A stretch of DNA of 17,963 nt from JACQAI01 sp035507915 (GCA_035507915.1 DATJNS010000325.1:1-17963); one strand, 5' to 3'; numbered from the stretch's first letter, positions 8,425 to 14,750 are shown. Program-made: numbers and translations. Notes: generated by a model not told the origin, from the letters alone.

Positions 8425-8478
8425 TTACTTCTTCTTCTTCGCGGCTTTCTTCTTGGTGGCCTTCTTCTTGGCTGCCAT
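8425..8478 (-). CDS. Lysine-rich 17-residue miniprotein
   Basis: The minus strand reads ATG (8478-8476) to TAA (8427-8425) and encodes MAAKKKATKKKAAKKKK, with 10 lysines in 17 residues. An in-frame TAG stands two codons before the ATG, so the frame cannot be longer upstream. A strong Shine-Dalgarno GGGAG (8491-8487) sits 8 bases before the start, and an intrinsic terminator begins 7 bases after the stop. A TTGACA element lies about 130 bases upstream. The composition resembles the Lys/Ala tails of bacterial histone H1-like proteins, which bind DNA or RNA through charge; a nucleic-acid or membrane-binding role is inference only. It is too short for ordinary gene callers. The alternative is a fortuitous frame within an RNA leader. 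Confidence 0.65.
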   Translation of the reverse strand: MAAKKKATKKKAAKKKK

Positions 8479-8486
8479 TGGCTATA

Positions 8487-8491
8487 CTCCC
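8487..8491 (-). promoter_or_regulatory. Shine-Dalgarno site of the lysine-rich mini-gene
   Basis: GGGAG on the minus strand, 8 bases before ATG 8478. It is the main argument that the 17-codon frame is translated. Confidence 0.65.
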
Positions 8492-8580
8492 AGTCAGCGT
8501 CGACAACAAACGTCTGTCGTCGGTCCTGCAGACCGGTTCGGAGAAACCCCCTCCAGAACGTGCATCTGCATTGACTTAGG

Positions 8581-8609
8581 TAGATGAAATAGCCCCAGAC
8601 ATTTGTCAA
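8581..8609 (-). promoter_or_regulatory. Possible promoter for the lysine-rich mini-gene
   Basis: The minus strand carries a perfect TTGACA (8609-8604). At 17 bases spacing lies CATCTA (8586-8581), a poor -10 match. An alternative TATTTC is spaced only 12 bases away. If used, the transcript would have a leader of about 100 bases before the mini-gene. The -35 is convincing; the -10 is weak. Confidence 0.35.
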
Positions 8610-8641
8610 GCCAAAGCAGCATTATTCCACGTCGACAGCGC

Positions 8642-8735
8642 GCCAAGGTGCCGGCCTGAAAATCTCGGCGGCGGTACCGAATCCCGATTGTGGAGATCGT
8701 GAGGGCCTCATCGGGCGGCCGCGTCTCACCTTGGC
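8642..8735. other. Candidate structured RNA element
   Basis: GCCAAGGTG (8642-8650) pairs perfectly with CACCTTGGC (8727-8735). Nested inside are CGGCC/GGCCG (8652-8656 with 8717-8721) and CCCGAT/ATCGGG (8683-8688 with 8710-8715). A small TCGG/CCGA hairpin (8665-8680) would complete a junction. The helices nest without conflict and give a 94-base closed fold. The transcribed strand is unknown. Nesting was found by eye, and chance occurrence is possible in a region this long. Confidence 0.25.
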
Positions 8736-8767
8736 TCAACTCGCGATCGTCTGTATTTCTTTGGGGG

Positions 8768-8782
8768 GAATTCGTCGAATTC
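8768..8782. repeat. 15-bp palindrome, operator-like
   Basis: GAATTCGTCGAATTC is a perfect 7-bp inverted repeat around one base, in the AT-richer intergenic stretch. Its size fits a dimeric repressor site, but there is no regulator gene in the window and no second copy was seen. Confidence 0.3.
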
Positions 8783-8810
8783 CAAGTGTCTACGCTCATC
8801 GCGCGGATGT

Positions 8811-8866
8811 TTGTCTATGTGGATAAAATCGAGTGCGATTCGCCACACGCCCGAAGACATAGATAA
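8811..8866. other. Long-stem inverted repeat with inner hairpin
   Basis: TTGTCTATGT (8811-8820) pairs with ACATAGATAA (8857-8866) over 10 positions with one G-U wobble. Inside it AATCG (8827-8831) pairs with CGATT (8836-8840) around a 4-base loop. This could be an RNA fold or a protein site in the AT-rich zone. Confidence 0.25.
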
Positions 8867-8881
8867 TTTAGCAATTTACGC

Positions 8882-8896
8882 TGTGATGTTGTCACA
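8882..8896. promoter_or_regulatory. CRP/FNR-like half-site pair
   Basis: TGTGA (8882-8886) and TCACA (8892-8896) flank 5 bases. The half sites are those of CRP, but the classical spacing is 6, so this is a weak candidate. Its position upstream of the CoA-transferase gene would suit an activator site. Confidence 0.2.
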
Positions 8897-8960
8897 ATGT
8901 TCCAGCGGCACGGTTAACGTCTTTAGCCGTCTACGAGAAAAACTATCCGGCACCGATCGA

Positions 8961-8997
8961 CGCACGACGACGCGTGCGCGGCGCGCGTCGTCGTGCG
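8961..8997. repeat. Perfect 14-bp inverted repeat (stable hairpin)
   Basis: CGCACGACGACGCG (8961-8974) is exactly complementary to CGCGTCGTCGTGCG (8984-8997), with a 9-base loop. It would form a very stable GC-rich hairpin in either transcript. There is no T-run, so a standard terminator is unlikely. It sits at the left edge of the CG-rich low-complexity tract. Confidence 0.6.
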
Positions 8998-9048
8998 CTG
9001 CATCGGCGTCGTCGCGCGCAGCGTCGTCGCGTGTCGCTACGCGCGGGA

Positions 9049-9078
9049 CGCGCGATGCGCGCGTGCGCGCATCGCGTG
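9049..9078. repeat. Near-perfect CG palindrome
   Basis: CGCGATGCGCGC (9051-9062) and GCGCGCATCGCG (9065-9076) are exact reverse complements separated by GT. One wobble and one further pair extend the arms to 9049 and 9078. It is a cruciform-prone or dimer-binding type of element of unknown role. Confidence 0.5.
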
Positions 9079-9091
9079 CGCTCCGCCGCGC

Positions 9092-9120
9092 CGAATCGAT
9101 GGCGCGCGTCGTTCGATTCG
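9092..9120. repeat. 8-bp inverted repeat
   Basis: CGAATCGA (9092-9099) is complementary to TCGATTCG (9113-9120) around a 13-base loop. It is the last of the inverted repeats before the CoA-transferase start at 9226. Confidence 0.4.
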
Positions 9121-9225
9121 TCGTTGCGGCCATGCTCGTCGGCGCGTTGTTCGGGCGCGAAGCCGCGTGCTAGCGTCTCGAGCCGCACCGTTCGCCGCGC
9201 ACGCGCCTGGAGCCGCCGCATCGTC

Positions 9226-10440
9226 ATGACGCCATTCCGTCCCGACGTTCCTTGTCCGCTCGACGGATTGCGCGCGCTCGACCTGTCGCGCCTGGTCGCG
9301 GGCAACATGGTCAGCCTGCAGCTCGCCGATTACGGCGCCGAGGTGATCAAGATCGAGGATCCCGACAAAGGCGACCCGCTGCGCGCGTGGCGCGACCAGG
9401 GCATCAGCGTCCATTGGAAGGTCTACGCCCGCAACAAGAAGAGCGTGACCCTCAATTTGCGCGAGCCCGAGGGCAAGGATCTGCTGCTGCGCCTCGCCGC
9501 GACCGCCGACGTGCTGATCGAGAACTATCGCCCCGGCACGCTCGAGCGCATGGGCCTCGGCCCCGACGTGCTGCACGGCCGCAACCCCGGCATGATCATC
9601 GTGCGCGTGTCGGGCTGGGGCCAGGACGGGCCCTACCGGGACCGGCCGGGTTTCGGCAGCTTGGTCGAAGGCATGTCGGGTTTCGCCGCCAAGAACGGCT
9701 ACGCCGACCGGCCGCCCGTGCTGCCGCCGCTCGCGCTGGCCGACATGGTGGCGGGCCTCTACGGCGCGTTCGCCGTGATGGTAGCGCTGCGCGACCGCGA
9801 CTCGTCGGGTCCGGGCGCCGGAAAGGGCCAGGTGATCGACCTGCCGCTGCTCGATCCGATCTTCTCGATCATCGGTCCCGATGCCGCGATCTACAAGCTG
9901 ACGGGCGCGCTCAAGCCGCGCACCGGCAGCCGCTCCTCGACGACCGCGCCGCGCAACGTCTTCGGCACCAAGGACGGTCGCTACATCGCGATCTCGGCGT
10001 CGATCCAGACCATGGCCGAGCGGCTGTACCGCACGATCGACCGGGCCGACCTGATCGACGACCCGCGCTGCCGCACCAATGCCGATCGCGTGCAGAACTG
10101 CGACTATTGCGAGGCGCCGGTGACGGCGTTCATCGCGGCGCGCACGCTCGAGGAGAACCTGACGATCTTCCAGGCCGCCGAGGTAACCGCGGCGCCGGTC
10201 TACGACATCGACCAGTTCATGGCCGACCCGCACGTGCGCGCGCGCGGCATCATCACCGAGGTGCCGGACCCCGACATGGGCAGCTTGCCGATGCATCCGG
10301 TGGTGCCGCGCCTGTCGCGCACGCCCGGTGCGCTGCGCCGTCCGGCGCCGGGTCTGGGCGAGCACAACCGGGAAATCCTGGGGGGTCTCGGTCTCGACGG
10401 TGGCGCGATCGACGAGCTCGCCCGGCGCAAGATCATCTGA
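9226..10440 (+). CDS. CaiB/BaiF-family (class III) CoA-transferase
   Basis: This 404-residue cytosolic enzyme would move CoA between acyl-CoA and a free carboxylic acid. The N-terminus LRALDLSRLVAGNMVSLQLA followed by DYGAEVIKIEDP is diagnostic for the family. The catalytic aspartate is Asp173 in PPLALADMVAGLYGA, equivalent to Asp169 of formyl-CoA transferase. The length matches the about 400-residue family. The start chosen is ATG 9226, with GGAG at 9209-9212. An in-frame extension of 84 residues upstream is Arg/Ala/Ser-rich, lies in the low-complexity tract and is rejected. The gene heads the run with the CoA-ester lyase 22 bases downstream. Donor and acceptor acids are unknown. Confidence 0.93.
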   Translation: MTPFRPDVPCPLDGLRALDLSRLVAGNMVSLQLADYGAEVIKIEDPDKGDPLRAWRDQGISVHWKVYARNKKSVTLNLREPEGKDLLLRLAATADVLIENYRPGTLERMGLGPDVLHGRNPGMIIVRVSGWGQDGPYRDRPGFGSLVEGMSGFAAKNGYADRPPVLPPLALADMVAGLYGAFAVMVALRDRDSSGPGAGKGQVIDLPLLDPIFSIIGPDAAIYKLTGALKPRTGSRSSTTAPRNVFGTKDGRYIAISASIQTMAERLYRTIDRADLIDDPRCRTNADRVQNCDYCEAPVTAFIAARTLEENLTIFQAAEVTAAPVYDIDQFMADPHVRARGIITEVPDPDMGSLPMHPVVPRLSRTPGALRRPAPGLGEHNREILGGLGLDGGAIDELARRKII

Positions 10441-10462
10441 GATGGCTCGGGAGGACCCAGAC

Positions 10463-11374
10463 ATGACAGCCGAAACCGGCCGGCCGATGTGGCGCTCGAT
10501 GCTGTTCGTGCCCGTGATCGTCGAGAAGTTCGTCGATGCGGCGCACCGGCGCGGCGCCGACGCGATCATTCTGGACCTCGAGGACTCGGTGCCGGAGAGC
10601 CAGAAACCGCGCGCCCGCGAGCTGATCCAGGATGCCGCCGCCAAGGTGTCGCGCGGCGGCGCCGACGTCACGGTGCGGATCAACCGGCCGTGGCGCCAGA
10701 CCCTGCGCGACCTCGAGGCCGCGGTGTCGCCGGGCGTGCGCGCGCTCCTGTGCCCGAAGATCGCCAGCGCCGACCACGTCAAGATGATCGCCGAGGTCGT
10801 GAGCGACCTCGAGGCCGAGCGCGGCATGACGGTCGGCTCGACCTGTCTGGTGCCGATGATCGAGACCGCCGACGCGTTCTTCCACATTCACGAGATCGCG
10901 CGCGCCGATCCGCGCATCGTCGCCATCAATCTGGGCGCCGAGGATTTCGCGCTGTCGGTCGGCATGCTGCCCGAGGCCGAAGGGCTCTTCTATCCGAAGC
11001 AGCACCTGATCATCGCCGCACGCGCCGCCGGCGTCATGCCGCTCGGCTTCATCGGCACGGTCGCCGATTTCAAGGACCTGGATGCGTTCCGCGCCACCAT
11101 CCGGCGCTCGCGGCGGCTCGGCTTCATGGGCGCCTCGGTGATCCATCCGAGCCAGATCCAGATCCTCAACGAGGAGTTCCGGCCGACCGCCGAGGAGGTC
11201 GACCTCGCCCGGCGCATCGTCGCGGCGTACGACAAGTCGACCGCCGAGGGCGTCGGCGCGATCGTGCTCGACGGCAAGATGATCGACGTGCCGATCGTCG
11301 TCCGCGCCCAGCAGACCCTGGCGCGCGAAACCGCGATCGCCGCCATGGAACGTAAGGCCGCCGTCGCCACCTGA
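10463..11374 (+). CDS. HpcH/HpaI (CitE-like) CoA-ester lyase
   Basis: This 303-residue TIM-barrel lyase of the citrate lyase beta / malyl-CoA / citramalyl-CoA group would cleave a C-C bond in a beta-hydroxyacyl-CoA or related ester. The N-terminal strand is RSMLFVPV, followed by ADAIILDLEDSVP (Asp38, Glu40, Asp41). Metal ligands are Glu134 in MIETADAF and Asp161 in GAEDFALSVG. GFMGASVIHPSQI is the conserved C-terminal CitE motif. ATG 10463 is preferred over in-frame ATG 10442 because GGGAGGA (10449-10455) sits just before it. Placement directly after a CoA-transferase suggests that the transferase makes the CoA ester this enzyme splits. Confidence 0.9.
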   Translation: MTAETGRPMWRSMLFVPVIVEKFVDAAHRRGADAIILDLEDSVPESQKPRARELIQDAAAKVSRGGADVTVRINRPWRQTLRDLEAAVSPGVRALLCPKIASADHVKMIAEVVSDLEAERGMTVGSTCLVPMIETADAFFHIHEIARADPRIVAINLGAEDFALSVGMLPEAEGLFYPKQHLIIAARAAGVMPLGFIGTVADFKDLDAFRATIRRSRRLGFMGASVIHPSQIQILNEEFRPTAEEVDLARRIVAAYDKSTAEGVGAIVLDGKMIDVPIVVRAQQTLARETAIAAMERKAAVAT

Positions 11375-11424
11375 GACGGCCCGCGCTGGCAATCCTGGGC
11401 GACGGCGCCATACTGCGGGCCAGC

Positions 11425-12426
11425 ATGGACGGCGGACTCGAGGTTTCGGAGCGCGCGGACTGGTGGCTGAGCCTGGCCGAACGGGTCGGCCGGCGAGTCG
11501 ACGCCCCGGTCGCGCCGCCGCTCGCGCTGACCGGCGGAACCCTGCATCGCCACTGGCGGATCGATCTGCCGGTCGACGGCCGGATCGAGCGGTTCGTGCT
11601 GCGCCGCACCGCCAGCCGCGTGCTCGACAGCCTGCCGCGCCCGGCTGAGTTCGCGGTCCAGCGCGCCGCCTTCGAGGCCGGCGTGGCCACCCCCGAGCCG
11701 CTCGCGTGCGGCAGCGACTTCATCGTGATGCGCCACGCGCCGGGCAGCGCCGCGCCGGCGGCGGTGCGCGCGGTTGCCGACCCCGACGCGCTGGCGCGCG
11801 AGCTGGCCCGGACGCTGGCCTGTCTGCATCGCCTGACGCCCGACCGGCTGGCGCTGCCGGCGCTGGCAGCGCCGCCTGCCGATCCCGGGCGCGCGGCGAT
11901 CGCGGCCTACCGGGGCGTGCTCGATGCGCGGTCGCGCGCCTATCCGGTGCTCGAATGGGGTCTGCGCGCGCTCGAGCACGCGCCGCCCGCGCCGCGTCGT
12001 GTCGTGCTGTGCCACGGCGATTTCCGCGCCGGCAACTTCCTGATCGACGACGGGCGGCTGAGCGGCGTGCTCGACTGGGAGTTCGCCCGCTGGGGCGATC
12101 CGTGCGCCGATCTCGGCTGGTTCTGCACGCGCTACAAGGGCATGGCCTGGCGCGGCGGATCGGCGGCGCGCGCCGCCGGCGGGCTGGTCGGCCGCGAAGC
12201 GTTTCTCGAGCATTACGCGCGCGCCGCGGGGGATGCGGTGGAGCCGCGGCGCGTGCTCTATTGGGAGCTGATGGCCAACATCCGCTGGGCGCTGTTCGCG
12301 TTGGTGCAGACCGAGCGTGGCCTCGACGAGGGCCTGCTCGAGCGCGCGCTCAGCGGGCGGCGGCTCGCCGAGATCGAAGCCGAGATCCTCGCCTTGACCG
12401 ACCGGTGGCTGGGCGCCGATGCGTGA
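11425..12426 (+). CDS. APH-fold phosphotransferase, LvaA/ACAD10-like hydroxyacyl-CoA kinase candidate
   Basis: This 333-residue protein has the aminoglycoside phosphotransferase/choline kinase fold. The catalytic loop is CHGDFRAGNFLID (Asp199, Asn204) and the magnesium aspartate is Asp217 in VLDWEFARWGDP. The segment DLGWFCTRYKGMAW is typical of the ACAD10/LvaA-associated branch rather than antibiotic-resistance kinases. In Pseudomonas putida levulinate catabolism LvaA, with its small partner LvaB, phosphorylates 4-hydroxyvaleryl-CoA. Here a DUF6285 gene overlaps the stop codon by 8 bases, matching that pairing. A phosphotransferase on a CoA-bound hydroxy acid is therefore the best inference. 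The ribosome binding site is weak, so the start is less certain than the family call. Confidence 0.85.
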   Translation: MDGGLEVSERADWWLSLAERVGRRVDAPVAPPLALTGGTLHRHWRIDLPVDGRIERFVLRRTASRVLDSLPRPAEFAVQRAAFEAGVATPEPLACGSDFIVMRHAPGSAAPAAVRAVADPDALARELARTLACLHRLTPDRLALPALAAPPADPGRAAIAAYRGVLDARSRAYPVLEWGLRALEHAPPAPRRVVLCHGDFRAGNFLIDDGRLSGVLDWEFARWGDPCADLGWFCTRYKGMAWRGGSAARAAGGLVGREAFLEHYARAAGDAVEPRRVLYWELMANIRWALFALVQTERGLDEGLLERALSGRRLAEIEAEILALTDRWLGADA

Positions 12427-12793
12427 CCGGCCCGACATCGACGCGCTGATCGCGCTGGCGGACGCCGCCGGCGAGTCCAGCGCGAGCCCGGACGCCGTCG
12501 CGTTGGCGCGCGCGATCGCGGCGCGCGAGATGGCCGCGGGGGCGGCGCCGGTCGACGCGTGGACGGCGCGGCTGGCGCGGCTCTACGACGCGCCCGAGGG
12601 CGAGCCCGCCGCCGATCCCGCCGCGCGCGAGCGCCGGCTCGCCGCCGAGCTGCGCGCCGGCGCGCTCGACCGCGGGCCGCGCCGCGCCGCCGTGCGCGCC
12701 CACCTGATCGCCACCGTGCGCGCCAAGCTCGCCGAGGTCGCTCCCGATCTGATCGCAAGCTGGCCGCTGCTCGACGAGGTCGCCCGCCCATGA
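12419..12793 (+). CDS. DUF6285 protein, LvaB-like partner of the kinase
   Basis: This 124-residue soluble, helix-rich protein has the N-terminus MRDRPDIDALIALADAA. A central ALARAIAAREMA and a C-terminal helix with VRAHLIATVRAKLAEVAPDL follow. The pattern matches the DUF6285 family, which is habitually encoded next to APH-like kinases and acyl-CoA dehydrogenases. By analogy with LvaB it would form a complex with the kinase and be required for its activity; that is inference. It overlaps the kinase gene by 8 bases, and its TGA overlaps the creatininase ATG (ATGA), so all three are translationally coupled. Confidence 0.78.
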   Translation: MRDRPDIDALIALADAAGESSASPDAVALARAIAAREMAAGAAPVDAWTARLARLYDAPEGEPAADPAARERRLAAELRAGALDRGPRRAAVRAHLIATVRAKLAEVAPDLIASWPLLDEVARP

Positions 12794-13596
12794 GCATGCC
12801 CCGGCGCTTCTGGCAGGACATGACGACCGTCGAGTTCGCGGCGCTCGATCGCACGCAGGTGATCGCGCTGCTGCCGGTCGCGGCGATCGAGCAGCACGGG
12901 CCGCATCTGGCGGTCGCGGTCGATGCCACCATCAACCGCGGCGTGCTCGACCGCGCGCTCGCGCTGATGCCCGACGACTTGCCGGTCACCATCCTGCCCG
13001 AGCTGCCGATCGGCAAGAGCGACGAGCACGACGCGTTCCCCGGCACGCTGAGCCTGAGCGCCGAGACGCTGATGCGCTTGTGGGGCGAGATCGGCGACAG
13101 CGTGGCGCGTTCGGGCATCCGCAAGCTCGTGCTGTTCAACAGCCACGGCGGCCAACCCCAGATCCTCGACGTGGTGGCGGGCGGCCTGCGGGCGCGCCAT
13201 GCCATGCTGGCGGTCTCGGTCAACGCCTACCGGCTGTTCGACGCGAGCGGGATGTACCCGCCCGAGGAGCTGCGCCACGGCATTCACGGCGGCGCGATCG
13301 AGACCTCGGTCATGCTCCATCTGGCGCCCGACCAGGTCCGCCCGGACCGTGCCGTGCGATCGCCGTCATTGTCGGAGGCGATGGCGCGCGACTTCCGCTA
13401 CCTGTCGCCGATCGGCCGGAGCGCGCCGTTCGCATGGCAGACCCAGGATCTCAACCCTACCGGCGTATGCGGCGATCCGACCCTGGCCGACGCCGAGCAC
13501 GGCCGGCTCCTGGTCGAGCAGGCGGCCACCAAGCTGGTCGAGATCCTGCAGGAGGTCGACCGCTTCCCGCTCGAACGGCTGCGCGTCGAACCCTAG
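12790..13596 (+). CDS. Creatininase-family amidohydrolase
   Basis: This 268-residue metal-dependent hydrolase has the family fold and ligands: Glu34, His36 and Asp45 in AAIEQHGPHLAVAVDATIN, with numbering identical to P. putida creatininase. Next come GKSDEHDAFPGTLSLS, FNSHGGQPQILD, and the late HGIHGGAIETSVML. The position usually Asn (NxHGGN) or Glu (creatininase NGHYEN) is Gln122 here. Family members open cyclic amides or hydrolyse formamides and related N-acyl bonds; the substrate is unknown. The start ATG 12790 overlaps the previous stop, with another ATG two codons later. It sits just before an ABC importer gene set, suggesting that it acts on an imported amide. Confidence 0.9.
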   Translation: MSMPRRFWQDMTTVEFAALDRTQVIALLPVAAIEQHGPHLAVAVDATINRGVLDRALALMPDDLPVTILPELPIGKSDEHDAFPGTLSLSAETLMRLWGEIGDSVARSGIRKLVLFNSHGGQPQILDVVAGGLRARHAMLAVSVNAYRLFDASGMYPPEELRHGIHGGAIETSVMLHLAPDQVRPDRAVRSPSLSEAMARDFRYLSPIGRSAPFAWQTQDLNPTGVCGDPTLADAEHGRLLVEQAATKLVEILQEVDRFPLERLRVEP

Positions 13597-13599
13597 ACC

Positions 13600-13617
13600 A
13601 GCCGCGCAGCCGCGGCT
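13600..13617. terminator. Terminator-like hairpin after the creatininase gene
   Basis: AGCCGCG (13600-13606) pairs exactly with CGCGGCT (13611-13617) around CAGC, starting 3 bases after the stop codon. No T-run follows, so it may only partly terminate or may protect the upstream mRNA. A second short hairpin, GCGGGC/GCCCGC, lies at 13653-13670 in the same 108-base gap. Confidence 0.35.
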
Positions 13618-13704
13618 TGATCGGCTTCGCCGGTTCGGGCTTTGATGCGCTCGCGGGCGGAGGGGCCCGCCAAATCAAACGCCAATCGGAGCGGGGCCAG
13701 CGTC

Positions 13705-14736
13705 ATGGGAAGGGTTTCGAAGCGGATCGGAGCGGCGGTCGCCGCGGTGGCGCTGACCGCGCTGGCGTTCGTGACCGCGGCGCCGGAGGCGCGCGCGCAG
13801 GGCGCGCTCACCAAGGTGACGTTCGGCACCGATTGGTTGCCCGAGGCCGAGCACGGCGGGTTCTACCAGGCGCTCGCGACCGGGCTCTACAAGAAGCACG
13901 GCCTCGACGTGACGATCCGCCAGGGCGGGCCCAACCTCAACATCGTCCAGAACGTCGCGGCCGGCGTCGTCGACTTCCAGCTGACCCAGGAGCCGTTCTT
14001 CCTGTTCAGCAACGTGCAGCAGAACATTCCCGTGGTGGCGATCGCCGCGTTCTTCCAGAAGAGCTCGCGCGTGCTGATCACGCATCCGGGCCAGGGCAAC
14101 GATACGCTCGAGCAGCTCAAGGGCAAGCCGATCATGATCTCGGCATCGGCCCGCAACGGCTATTGGCTGTGGCTCAAGTCGAAGTTCGGCTACACGGACG
14201 ACCAGATCCGTCCCTACAACTTCAACTCGGCGCCGTTCCTCGCCGACAAGAACGCGACCCAGCAGGGCCTGCTGACCTCGGAGCCCTATTCGATCGAGAA
14301 GGAAGGCGGCTTCAAGCCGCACGTCATCCTGCTCGCGGACTTCGGGTACCACGACTACAACAACCTCGTGATCGCGCAATCGAAGCTCGTGAGCGAGAAG
14401 CCGCAGCTCGTCCAGGCCTTCATCGATGCCTCGATCGAGGGCTGGTACAGCTACCTGTACGGCGATCCGAGCCCCGCCAACGCGCTGATCCTGAAGGAGA
14501 ACAAAGAGATGACGGCCGACCTGATCGCCAGCGCGATCGCGCTGACCAAACAGTACGGCATCGTCGACTCGGGCGACGCGCTCACGCTCGGCGTCGGCGC
14601 GATGACCGACGCGAAATGGGGCGCGATCTTCGACGGTGCGGCTTCCGCCAAGCTCTATCCGGCCGATCTCGACTGGCACAAGGCGTACACGCTCGCGTTC
14701 GTCGACAAGAAGCACGGCATGGAGCTCAAGAAGTAG
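13705..14736 (+). CDS. ABC transporter substrate-binding protein, NMT1/SsuA/THI5-like
   Basis: This 343-residue periplasmic binding protein starts at ATG 13705, preceded by GGAGCGGGG. An N-terminal signal peptide has basic residues, a hydrophobic core (AAVAAVALTALAFVTAA) and a likely cleavage after EARAQ at about residue 32. The mature domain opens with TFGTDWLPEAEHGGFYQALA and has LYKKHGLDVTIRQGGPN and VAAGVVDFQLTQEP. These are typical of NMT1/THI5-like binding proteins that capture sulfonates, aminopyrimidines or similar small molecules. The Thi5 cysteine cluster is absent. It is followed by its ATPase (14-base gap) and permease. The ligand is unknown. Confidence 0.9.
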   Translation: MGRVSKRIGAAVAAVALTALAFVTAAPEARAQGALTKVTFGTDWLPEAEHGGFYQALATGLYKKHGLDVTIRQGGPNLNIVQNVAAGVVDFQLTQEPFFLFSNVQQNIPVVAIAAFFQKSSRVLITHPGQGNDTLEQLKGKPIMISASARNGYWLWLKSKFGYTDDQIRPYNFNSAPFLADKNATQQGLLTSEPYSIEKEGGFKPHVILLADFGYHDYNNLVIAQSKLVSEKPQLVQAFIDASIEGWYSYLYGDPSPANALILKENKEMTADLIASAIALTKQYGIVDSGDALTLGVGAMTDAKWGAIFDGAASAKLYPADLDWHKAYTLAFVDKKHGMELKK

Positions 14737-14750
14737 CGACGATCTCCCCC

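Larger units (their letters stand above)
8479..9225. other. 747-base gene-poor, structured intergenic region
   Basis: Apart from the mini-gene's leader and possible promoter, no protein gene is supported here. The left part (about 8500-8950) is clearly more AT-rich than the rest of the window. The right part (about 8960-9180) is a CG-dense low-complexity tract built from CGTCGTCGCG-like words. Several inverted repeats occur in a row: 8642-8735, 8768-8782, 8811-8866, 8882-8896, 8961-8997, 9049-9078 and 9092-9120. It separates two transcription units, so it should contain the promoter of the CoA-transferase operon, but no clear -35/-10 pair for that gene was found. Confidence 0.6.

Noticed and set aside
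8522..8555. tRNA-like GGTTCGGAG...AAACC segment
   Set aside because: No acceptor stem, anticodon arm or CCA context could be fitted around it.
8494..8799. Minus-strand frame of 101 residues upstream of the lysine-rich mini-gene
   Set aside because: No recognisable domain, it overlaps the TTGACA promoter candidate and the structured element, and has atypical composition. A short leader peptide from its 3' part cannot be excluded.
8811..9173. Frame encoding a 120-residue Arg/Ala/Ser-rich protein, and the opposite frame 8876-9133
   Set aside because: Composition follows the CG repeats, the first part reads across AT-rich non-coding-looking DNA, no ribosome binding site is evident, and both strands are equally open.
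8974..9225. 84-residue N-terminal extension of the CoA-transferase frame
   Set aside because: It is Arg/Ala/Ser-rich, lies in the CG low-complexity tract, and the family N-terminus begins naturally at ATG 9226.
9037..10887. 616-residue minus-strand frame opposite the CoA-transferase and lyase
   Set aside because: GC-driven shadow frame; no family motifs and it spans two genuine genes.
11425..12426. Aminoglycoside resistance kinase
   Set aside because: The APH fold is present, but the overlapping DUF6285 gene and acyl-CoA metabolic neighbours point to the LvaA/ACAD10 branch.
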